Assembly (NCBI GenBank): GCA_964386635.1
Contig: CAYLRO010000024.1
Span: 1 to 44,769, forward strand
DNA length: 44,769 nucleotides
Direction of reading: 5' to 3'
From: Sabulitectum sp964386635
GTDB taxonomy: Bacteria > Fermentibacterota > Fermentibacteria > Fermentibacterales > JCC-6
Shown here piece by piece: positions 35,680 through 42,221 of the stretch; the stretch's first letter is position 1; each line of letters begins with the position of its first letter. Under the pieces are notes generated by a model. It worked only from the letters and a program-made list of their open reading frames with translations, had not been told where the DNA came from and ran no database searches. A program made the translations under genes and the position numbers.

Positions 35680-35695
35680 GTAAACTCATGTTTAC
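35680..35695. promoter_or_regulatory. Perfect inverted repeat near the DUF3276 transcription start, operator candidate
   Basis: GTAAAC-TCAT-GTTTAC has 6-bp perfect arms and lies just downstream of the predicted -10 box and upstream of the AAAGGAG ribosome site. This is the position expected for a repressor that blocks initiation. The encoded DUF3276 protein is a candidate autoregulator. Confidence 0.4.
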
Positions 35696-35716
35696 ATAAC
35701 CTGAAAGGAGAAAACC

Positions 35717-36163
35717 ATGCAGGAAGAAAGGCAGAACATCTATGAAGGAAGGGTATCTTCAGGAAGAGATACCTTCTTCATCCAGTCAAAGAAGGCGAAG
35801 AATGATCACTACTACATCACCGTCACAGACTCCAGAAGACAGGAAGACGGCACCTTCACCCAGCAGAAGATTATCGTCTTCGAAGAATCGGTAAAAAGCT
35901 TCAGAGAGAAAATCATTGAAGCATGCAAATCAATTGAGGATCTGTACGAAGACAGGCGGGAAAAGGAAATCAGCGAAATAAGAAAAACCCACCCCAGAGC
36001 TTTCATGAAGTGGACCGACCAGGAGCAGGAAAAACTTGAAAAGCTTTTCAAAAAAGGAGGAGAGCTGGAAGATCTTTCAAAGGATTTCGGAAGAAGCCCC
36101 GGCTCCCTTCTTGCCAGACTGGAAAGAATGGGGCTTGTGCAGCCGGCTGCATCTGGAGAGTAA
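35717..36163 (+). CDS. DUF3276 (PUR-like) protein with C-terminal SANT/Myb-like helix bundle
   Basis: The protein has 148 residues. Residues about 8-75 match DUF3276: GRVSSGRDTFFIQSKKAKND, YYITVTDSRR and a strand-rich core. PUR-fold relatives bind single-stranded nucleic acid. A charged linker leads to residues about 98-142 (MKWTDQEQEKLEKLFKKGGE ... RSPGSLLARLERMGL), a SANT/Myb-like helical unit with the conserved Trp and an R-S-P-G-S-L-x-A-R-L end. It therefore looks like a small nucleic-acid-binding regulator. GGAG precedes ATG 35717. Confidence 0.8.
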   Translation: MQEERQNIYEGRVSSGRDTFFIQSKKAKNDHYYITVTDSRRQEDGTFTQQKIIVFEESVKSFREKIIEACKSIEDLYEDRREKEISEIRKTHPRAFMKWTDQEQEKLEKLFKKGGELEDLSKDFGRSPGSLLARLERMGLVQPAASGE

Positions 36164-36202
36164 CGGCTACCTCGTGGGGCTGGCTGCGATTATACTTCGC
36201 AA

Positions 36203-36934
36203 ATGTCCTATTACCTTTTACTTTTCGGCGCCGGTATTTTTGCCGGATTCATGAATGTCACAGCGGGAGGGGGTTCTCTGATCACCCTCCCTTTGCTGAT
36301 CCTTACCGGAATGGATCCTGTATCTGCCAACGGCACTAACAGAGTAGCCGTTCTCCTGCAGAACATTATTGCATCAGGAAATTTCAGACGACTGGGTCGA
36401 AAAGACTTGAGAACCGGTTTCCTTCTCGGGCTGGCAGCAGTTCCAGGAGCCGTTGCCGGTGCCCTTACCGCTCACAATCTTCCAGACGGTACATTCAAAA
36501 CCATTCTTGCAGGGGCTATTCTCCTGGGGCTGGCAGTTGTGTTCTTTCACCATGACAAAAGATGCAGCGGCACTGTTCTGAAAAGAAAATGGCTGCAGGC
36601 AGTAATCTTCCTTTTCATCGGTTTCTACGGAGGGCTGATACAGGCGGGAACCGGTTACCTGATAATCTTCAGTCTGACACTGGTAGGCGGGCTTAATCTG
36701 GCCGCTACAAACAGCTTGAAGGTAATCATCATCGCAGTCTACCTTGTCCCTTCAATAATAGTGTTTGCCATAAACGGCAGCATCGAGATAGTACCCGGCA
36801 TCGCAATGGCTGCAGGAAATTCTCTTGGGGGATACATGGGCAGTCATTTCAGCCACAGCATGGATTCAAAATGGATAAAGTTCGTTCTTGCTGCAGCTCT
36901 TATCGGTATGGCAATAAAACTGTTTACAGGCTGA
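36203..36934 (+). CDS. TauE/SafE-family membrane permease
   Basis: The protein has 243 residues and about eight membrane helices. GFMNVTAGGGSLITLPLLI and NGTNRVAVLLQN near the N-terminus are the family hallmark, and IQAGTGYLIIF repeats it in the second half. Members export sulfite, sulfonates or other organic anions; substrate here unknown. It follows the DUF3276 gene by 39 nt. I see no clear ribosome site before ATG 36203. Its stop shares the TGATCA palindrome with the convergent acetyltransferase gene. Confidence 0.88.
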   Translation: MSYYLLLFGAGIFAGFMNVTAGGGSLITLPLLILTGMDPVSANGTNRVAVLLQNIIASGNFRRLGRKDLRTGFLLGLAAVPGAVAGALTAHNLPDGTFKTILAGAILLGLAVVFFHHDKRCSGTVLKRKWLQAVIFLFIGFYGGLIQAGTGYLIIFSLTLVGGLNLAATNSLKVIIIAVYLVPSIIVFAINGSIEIVPGIAMAAGNSLGGYMGSHFSHSMDSKWIKFVLAAALIGMAIKLFTG

Positions 36935-37378
36935 TCAGTCGCTTCTGGTTCCCATGAATTTCTCTCCATGAAGAACCTTGCTCATAACCTCAATATCGGA
37001 TCTCAGGTGCCAGCCTGCAGCTTTGTAGAACTCAATGGCAGGATTGTCTGAAAAAATCATCAGGTGGATTTTTTCGATACCAGCTTCATAAAGAGCGGTT
37101 TCAGCCGCTTCCATGAGTTTGAGGCCAGTACCCCTGCGGTGACTGTCCTGTCTTACAGCAAGGTGGTAGATGTAACCTCTGCGACTGTCCTCTCCGGCCA
37201 TGACCGATCCGATCACATCTTTACCGGCAACTGCAGTGAAGCAGTAATCACCATTTCTTTCAAGAAACCGTCTGAATCCCTCGAAGGAATCTGCACCGGT
37301 AATAGTGTTTCCAGGAAATGATTCCCAGAGAGCCACCAGACTCTGATAATGCGACAGAGCCATCGAGACTATTCTCAT
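36935..37378 (-). CDS. GNAT-family acetyltransferase
   Basis: The protein has 147 residues. The GNAT acetyl-CoA motif A is RQDSHRRGTGLKLMEAAE, preceded by the beta-4 strand GYIYHLAV; FYKAAGWHLR at the end is typical. Substrate unknown. It overlaps the upstream acetyltransferase gene by 4 nt (ATGA). It ends base to base with the TauE gene; the hexamer TGATCA gives both stops. Confidence 0.9.
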   Translation of the reverse strand: MRIVSMALSHYQSLVALWESFPGNTITGADSFEGFRRFLERNGDYCFTAVAGKDVIGSVMAGEDSRRGYIYHLAVRQDSHRRGTGLKLMEAAETALYEAGIEKIHLMIFSDNPAIEFYKAAGWHLRSDIEVMSKVLHGEKFMGTRSD

Positions 37379-37833
37379 AGCAGTTTCTCAGGATAAATGC
37401 CCGGCTTGCTGTTCTCAATAAGAACTGCACCGGCAGCGTTGGAAAAAAACCCAGCGGGACCTGCATCACCAACAACTGCGTATCCGTATCCCTGCTCCCT
37501 CATGGCGTTAAGCACGGAAAGCACAAGTGTTCGTCCCACCTGTCTCCTTCTGAAACCCTCACCGGTTCCCACAGGTCCGAGAAAGCCAAGAGCGGTACAG
37601 TCCCAGGCACAGAAACCCGCAAGCTGCCCGGTGGCATTGTGAACTGCTATGAACATTGTTGAAGGAACCCGTGAAAGAGCAGGAAGTATCTCACCGGCCC
37701 AACTGCTGCTGAAGTTATCTTCAACCCATGCCTGAACCGACCTGCTCTCGCAGGCAAGGGGTCTTCTTACGGAAAACTCCTCCAGAGAAACCCTGTTCGG
37801 CAGCCTGTAAAGAGGTACGAGAAGATCAGCCAT
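37375..37833 (-). CDS. GNAT-family acetyltransferase
   Basis: The protein has 152 residues. Motif A is GEGFRRRQVGRTLVLSVL; a following strand (YAVVGDAGPAGFF) and the FFSNAAGAV end fit GNAT. Its acceptor substrate is unknown. ATG 37833 overlaps the DUF6754 stop by 8 nt, so the three genes form one unit. It differs from the neighbour GNAT and is not a simple duplicate. Confidence 0.85.
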   Translation of the reverse strand: MADLLVPLYRLPNRVSLEEFSVRRPLACESRSVQAWVEDNFSSSWAGEILPALSRVPSTMFIAVHNATGQLAGFCAWDCTALGFLGPVGTGEGFRRRQVGRTLVLSVLNAMREQGYGYAVVGDAGPAGFFSNAAGAVLIENSKPGIYPEKLL

Positions 37834-38980
37834 TTGTCAGATTCAGCCACCGGACAAGGAACATCACTGATTCGTTTCCTGTTATGGCGCTGATGATGCT
37901 GAGGATGATACCCAGAGTAATAATGGCCATGATGATGGCCTTGCATGCGTCCTGACCCTTGATGGATCCAAGCTGTTTCGGCTCTCTGCCCAGATACGCA
38001 CTGGCAGCGTACAGTTCCTCACCGATAAGTGTGTAATCACAGGTGGTTATGAAGAAAGGAAGCTGGGTAACAGCATCGGTACCTGCTATCTGAATGGCTC
38101 CTGAAAGGGAACCTGTTTCAGCAAGAAGAAGAGATTCAGCCCAGAACATTCCAAGGTAGAAGTTTGTTGCAGGTTTGTCCCGCATCATTATCCCGTTCAC
38201 CCCGGCTACGAATGCGAACTGACTCTGAGTAAGGTAGAAAACACTGTCCTTGTCGAAAGCATCGGGCCTTCCTGCCTCAATGTAACCCTGGCGCACGGTT
38301 TCCTCTGCAATAGTGTAAACAATTGGATCGCAGTTGGGCACAAGAAGAGGTGTCTGGTATTCAGCCACTTTCTTTGCAACACGGCCCAGAATGGTAAGGC
38401 TTGCAATGGTTGCAACATCACTGATGGTGGAAAGACCGGGTACGTATAGAATAGGCTTGCCCATTTCGGTTGCGCGGCCGATTGCCTCATCTATGGCCTC
38501 AATCCCGGCAATGGGCCGGAGGTATAAATTGGCCCCGCTCTGAGCCCTCTTGAAGAAATACAGGATCAGAAAAAGGAAAATGACACAGCCTGAAAGGGTG
38601 GGAATCTCGCCGATATTGAACCATTCCCCTGAAGCAGCTTCAGCACCGGTGAATACTCCGCTGGAAAGGGAGTCACCCTGAAGGGTGAGAGTAACTGTTC
38701 TGTACTCGTAGAAAACTCCTGGTGACACAGGAAAATCCGGATCGTATCCATCAATCAAAATGTCTTCAGGCAGAGGAAGAACCTCGGCGAGAACTGTCTG
38801 CCAGTGGGAATCTCCCGGCTCTCTTCTCTGCACCATGAGGCCGGCTTCATCTTCTGTTGTATCAAGCGCTCCCTGGAACTGTATGATAAGTGTAGATCCG
38901 TCATCATCAGGAGCATTGGTTACTGCCACTATTTCAGGTGTTGAGCAGAGAGCAGCCATGAGACAAAAAGTTGAAAACAA
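37826..38980 (-). CDS. DUF6754-family membrane protein
   Basis: The protein has 384 residues with a short signal-like N-terminus, a fibronectin-III-like outer domain (about 15-110), one membrane helix (about 128-143), a soluble domain (about 150-350) and a C-terminal hydrophobic pair. The soluble part is the DUF6754 core: PIAGIEAIDEAIGRATEMG, ILYVPGLSTISD, GAIQIAGTDAVTQLPFF, YTLIGEELYAASAYLGREP and GSIKGQDACK. It lacks a known function. The start is TTG 38980, 7 nt after GGAGG. A good promoter lies at 39011-39039. Confidence 0.8.
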   Translation of the reverse strand: MFSTFCLMAALCSTPEIVAVTNAPDDDGSTLIIQFQGALDTTEDEAGLMVQRREPGDSHWQTVLAEVLPLPEDILIDGYDPDFPVSPGVFYEYRTVTLTLQGDSLSSGVFTGAEAASGEWFNIGEIPTLSGCVIFLFLILYFFKRAQSGANLYLRPIAGIEAIDEAIGRATEMGKPILYVPGLSTISDVATIASLTILGRVAKKVAEYQTPLLVPNCDPIVYTIAEETVRQGYIEAGRPDAFDKDSVFYLTQSQFAFVAGVNGIMMRDKPATNFYLGMFWAESLLLAETGSLSGAIQIAGTDAVTQLPFFITTCDYTLIGEELYAASAYLGREPKQLGSIKGQDACKAIIMAIITLGIILSIISAITGNESVMFLVRWLNLTNG

Positions 38981-39010
38981 TCTGAAACCTCCATAAATTA
39001 GTTATTGTCG

Positions 39011-39039
39011 ATTATGCAATCAGCAGCGTTTTGAATCAA
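39011..39039 (-). promoter_or_regulatory. Predicted promoter of the DUF6754-GNAT operon
   Basis: Minus strand: TTGATT (39039-39034), a 17-nt spacer and CATAAT (39016-39011), followed by an AT-rich leader and the GGAGG ribosome site before TTG 38980. Confidence 0.6.
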
Positions 39040-39090
39040 TGGAGAAATGCTCCTTAATGAAAAACCCGGGCAAGAAAGAAAAGGTGAACA

Positions 39091-39423
39091 TTGAAAAAAA
39101 CACTTGCAGTCATAACATGTGTCCTTGTTCTGGCGGCATGCGGTAAGCTCAGCAACACCGTAACAGTCACAAATGGAACTGAATCAGCTGTGGAGCAGAT
39201 AACGGTATCAGTCTGTGACAGCACCTGGATCATAGCTGAACTTGCTCCAGGAGAATCCAGAGAATTCACCGCAGTATACACCCTGGATGACAGCTTCCTT
39301 GTGGAAACTCCTGACTTCTCAGGCAGCTTCGGCTATGTAACCCATGGAATGACAAGGGACAGAGCTGTCATCACCCTGAGGGAAGATTCCATACAGTTCG
39401 AACAGTACATTGAGGATTACTGA
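39091..39423 (+). CDS. Small lipoprotein
   Basis: The protein has 110 residues with a lipoprotein signal: MKKTLAVITCVLVLAAC, lipid-attachment Cys17 and Gly next. The mature part is a short beta-rich domain (TVTVTNGTESAVEQITVSV) resembling small secreted Ig-like modules; no family recognised. TTG 39091 is the start, with AGGTG 6 nt upstream. It is followed on the same strand by the Cys-rich ORF and selD, 63 nt later. Confidence 0.8.
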   Translation: MKKTLAVITCVLVLAACGKLSNTVTVTNGTESAVEQITVSVCDSTWIIAELAPGESREFTAVYTLDDSFLVETPDFSGSFGYVTHGMTRDRAVITLREDSIQFEQYIEDY

Positions 39424-39486
39424 GGTGGTTTCAAAAAACCGCTCATCAGTATATTACCCGTTCCCCGGGCAGGAAGAAGAGGATCG

Positions 39487-39663
39487 GTGAACAACAGTTG
39501 TCCATGTCCCAACACTTCATGCAGAAGATACGGGAACTGCATCGAATGCAGGGAATTCCACCGGAAGGTGAATTCTCCCACCTACTGCGACAACATTAAG
39601 CAGGTGAAGCGGCCGGGCCCTTCAGGTGTAAACCTGATGGACTACGCTGCCTGTGCCGGTTGA
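39487..39663 (+). CDS. Cys-rich small ORF in frame with selD
   Basis: The 58 codons from GTG 39487 run to the TGA at 39661-39663. Seven Cys occur, with the spacing C-P-C-P-N-T-S-C-x5-C-x2-C-x3-H-x8-C. I recall the same pattern in small Cys-rich proteins of anaerobes (DUF6485-like, CPCP..C.RHG.C..C..YH), probably metal-binding. GAGG stands 4 nt before the GTG. The frame continues straight into selD, so it could be a free peptide ending at the TGA or an N-terminal extension of SelD. The exact start and status are uncertain. Confidence 0.5.
   Translation: MNNSCPCPNTSCRRYGNCIECREFHRKVNSPTYCDNIKQVKRPGPSGVNLMDYAACAG
39623..39636 (+). promoter_or_regulatory. Hairpin that would cover the selD ribosome site
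   Basis: CAGGT-GTAA-ACCTG folds into a 5-bp stem directly before ATG 39637. The left arm holds most of AGGTG, the ribosome site of selD. Translation of the upstream Cys-rich frame would open it, coupling the two genes. Confidence 0.4.
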
Positions 39664-40668
39664 GCAGGCAAGATGCCTCCCGGCAGGTTGTCGGGAATAC
39701 TTGCCAGAATTCCAAAGGTCCATAGCCCTGATCTCATAGTGGGCATGGATACAATGGACGACGCAGGGGTGTATCGTCTGGACAGTGAAACCGCCCTTGT
39801 CCAGACAGTGGACTTCTTCTCCCCTGTGGTGGCAGATGCTGCAACATTCGGCAGAATAGCTGCAGCAAACTCCATGTCGGACATATGGGCCATGGGCGGC
39901 AGGGCTCTTACAGCCATGAATCTCCTCTGCTTCCCTGGAAGTGGACTGGGGCCTGAGGTTGTAGAGGAAATCCTTACAGGATCCGGAGAAAAGCTGGTTG
40001 AAGCCGGAGTTGTTCTGGTGGGAGGACACACTGCAAGACAGGATGAGATTCTCTTCGGACTGAGTGTAACAGGTCTTATACATCCTGATAAAGCAAAGAG
40101 AAACTCCAAAGCAAGACCCGGAGATATTCTCATGCTTACGAAACCGCTTGGCAGTGGAATACTCACCACAGCAAACAAAGCGTCCCCTCTCCCTGCAGGC
40201 ATCATGGGACCTGTAATAGCCTCCATGGAGAGGCTGAATATGTACGCATCCGCCGAACTGAACAGATTTGATGTAAGTGCAATGACAGACATCACAGGGT
40301 TTGGACTGATGGGGCACTCTCTGGCTTTCGCCAGGGAGGCAGGTGTAAACCTTGTGTTCAATTTCGGTGACATACCCGTATTCCGGGACACTGAAAAGTA
40401 TGTTGAGGATTTCTTCCCTGGAGGATCAGCCCAGAACAGAAAATATGTTGGAGAAGATGCCACCCTGACCTCTGGTGTGAATACGCAGCTGGCAGACATT
40501 GTATTCGATGCACAGACATCCGGCGGTCTTCTGGTTGCTGTAAGGGAAAACCAGGTCAAGAATGCACTGGAAGCGGTAAAGGAAGCCGGCGACGAGAGCG
40601 CATGCATTATAGGACATGTAACCGATCAATCAGATCCGGGCAGTTCCCTGCTCACCATCAGGCCCTAA
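39637..40668 (+). CDS. selD: Selenophosphate synthetase with selenocysteine at an in-frame TGA
   Basis: SelD makes selenophosphate from selenide and ATP, the selenium donor for Sec-tRNA. From ATG 39637 the product has 343 residues, near the usual 345-350; the downstream ATG 39673 would remove the active site. TGA 39661-39663 is codon 9 and falls in CAG-U-AGK, aligned with the catalytic Cys/Sec and Lys of SelD (E. coli C17 and K20). The protein then follows the family closely: VGMDTMDDAGVYRL, LVQTVDFFSPVV, AAANSMSDIWAMGGR, VGGHT, TKPLGSGI, TDITGFGLMGH and QTSGGLL. A SECIS-like hairpin follows the TGA. Its stop overlaps a glycosyltransferase gene tail by 4 nt. Confidence 0.9.
39667..39705 (+). 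ncRNA. Bacterial SECIS-like element inside selD
   Basis: Immediately after the TGA, GGCAAG (39667-39672) pairs with CTTGCC (39700-39705), and an inner stem TCCCG (39678-39682) pairs with CGGGA (39692-39696). The apical loop (39683-39691, GCAGGTTGT) has the GGU core needed for SelB and begins 19 nt after the TGA, within the usual spacing of bacterial SECIS elements. Confidence 0.85.
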
Positions 40669-41723
40669 AGAGTGTCGTATAGTTCCTGAAGCTTCACTGC
40701 AGACTCCTCCCAGGAGAAGTAACCTGCCCTGGCAAGCCCTGGAGACGGATCCCATTCTTCATGTGTGAAGAGAACCTTTTTCAGAGACAGAACCAGTTCA
40801 TCAGCATTACCGCAGTTGAACCAGTGAACAGCATCGCCTCCCACTTCCAGATGAGGGGGAATTGATGAGGCTACAACAGGAACACCGGCTCTCAGCCCTT
40901 CAAGAATAGTCATTCCAAAACCCTCATACAGAGAAGGACAGGCAAGACAGCAGCAGTTTTTGTAAAGCCATGCAAGTTCTCCATCAGAAACTCCCCCGGC
41001 AAAAATCACCCTTGAAGACAGACCAAGTTCATCTGCCATGGTCTTAAGGCCCTTTTCAAGCCACCCTCTGCCAACCATGACCAGATTGCCACTCCATTCC
41101 CCGGCAATAGCTGCAAATGCCTTAATGAGGGTTTCATGGTCTTTCCGCGGTTCAAAATGCCCCACTGACAGGATGTACCTTCCATCAGGGAGCGATACAT
41201 GAACAGGAGACGGTAATCCTGCAGCAGAATTCGTGATTACATGCAGTTTCTCCGCAGGGGTGCCGTAATGCGCTATAAGCTGCTCAGCAGCCCAGTGAGA
41301 CACAGTTACAACAGCATCGGCTCTTTTCAGAGCTCTTCCCATGAAAGAGCGAAGAAGCAGATATCTCTGCAGTTTCAGGTAGCTTCTTTTCTCAAGGAAC
41401 CGGAGATCATGAACAGTAAGCACCACCTTCACCCTGTCAGGAAAAGAAGGCACCGGAAGGGTATCGCCCACCCACACATCGAATTCTCCTGCATTCTTCC
41501 AGAATCCGACTGTACCTTCTGCAAAACGGGTTTTAACAGTTCTTGACTGTGCCAGAACAACCCTCTCCACTTCAGGTGCACTTTCTGCAGGAAATTCCGA
41601 CGTTACAGCAGCTTTTAAAAGAAAATCCCCCTTAACTCTCCTGTGAAGCTCAATGGCCCTTTTAGCAGCACCGGTGGCGGTATTGCCGTATGGAAGCCAG
41701 TTAAGAAGGAAAGACCTTTTCAT
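40665..41723 (-). CDS. GT4-family glycosyltransferase
   Basis: The protein has 352 residues from ATG 41723 (GCAGG 5 nt upstream); in-frame starts at 41726 (ATG) and 41738 (TTG) exist. A GT-B fold is seen: an N-terminal half ending in VVLTVHDLRFLE and DAVVTVSHWA, then YILSVGHFEPRKDHETLI and the EGFGMTILEGLRAGVPVVAS donor-binding EX7E motif. Typical of sugar-nucleotide transferases in envelope glycan synthesis; specificity unknown. No other glycan genes adjoin it. Confidence 0.92.
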   Translation of the reverse strand: MKRSFLLNWLPYGNTATGAAKRAIELHRRVKGDFLLKAAVTSEFPAESAPEVERVVLAQSRTVKTRFAEGTVGFWKNAGEFDVWVGDTLPVPSFPDRVKVVLTVHDLRFLEKRSYLKLQRYLLLRSFMGRALKRADAVVTVSHWAAEQLIAHYGTPAEKLHVITNSAAGLPSPVHVSLPDGRYILSVGHFEPRKDHETLIKAFAAIAGEWSGNLVMVGRGWLEKGLKTMADELGLSSRVIFAGGVSDGELAWLYKNCCCLACPSLYEGFGMTILEGLRAGVPVVASSIPPHLEVGGDAVHWFNCGNADELVLSLKKVLFTHEEWDPSPGLARAGYFSWEESAVKLQELYDTL

Positions 41724-41796
41724 CATTACCTGCCGCAAAAGGTTATAGTTGAGATTCAGTGAAATATATACCTCAGCACACCCGGGAGGGAAACGG

Positions 41797-42201
41797 ATGA
41801 ATGACCAGAAGGTTTTTCAGGAAGAGATAAATCATTACAACGATGAAAAGGAATCTGTCAGAAAAATACTTGGACAGATCGGTGGTACAGACACTGGGAA
41901 AAAGGAAACAATTATTAACATCACCTTTGCAGCTCTTGTGATTCTCTTCTTCTCGTTCGATGTGATGCGCCATGCTCTGCATATTGATATAGACTTCATC
42001 CCGGAACTCTTCAGTGTGGAGATTGCGCTGCTTCTGGTTTCCATGAAAATAATATGGATGATCCACAGGCAGCAGAAAGTTGAACATTTTCAGTTCTGGA
42101 TACTGAACACCATAGAATTCCAGATGAACAGCACAGCTGCAAGGGTAAGAAAGATTGAGAAGATTGCAGAGGAACTCAGCAGAAATATGGAGAAGGAATA
42201 A
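41797..42201 (+). CDS. Small two-helix membrane protein
   Basis: The protein has 134 residues, counted from ATG 41797, which has GGAGGG 7 nt upstream; an earlier in-frame ATG at 41749 lacks one. A charged N-terminal helix (about 1-35), two close membrane helices (about 38-58 and 70-92) and a coiled-coil-like C-terminus (about 95-134: STAARVRKIEKIAEELSRNM) are visible. No family recognised. Confidence 0.7.
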   Translation: MNDQKVFQEEINHYNDEKESVRKILGQIGGTDTGKKETIINITFAALVILFFSFDVMRHALHIDIDFIPELFSVEIALLLVSMKIIWMIHRQQKVEHFQFWILNTIEFQMNSTAARVRKIEKIAEELSRNMEKE

Positions 42202-42221
42202 TCACTGAACCATGCTGACTG

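Noticed and set aside
39427..39440. GGTTT-CAAA-AAACC hairpin after the lipoprotein gene
   Set aside because: Only a 5-bp stem without a T-run; not convincing as a terminator.
39673..40668. SelD starting at ATG 39673 as an ordinary 331-residue protein
   Set aside because: It lacks the catalytic Cys/Sec and Lys, has no ribosome site, and its first codons lie in the SECIS-like hairpin.
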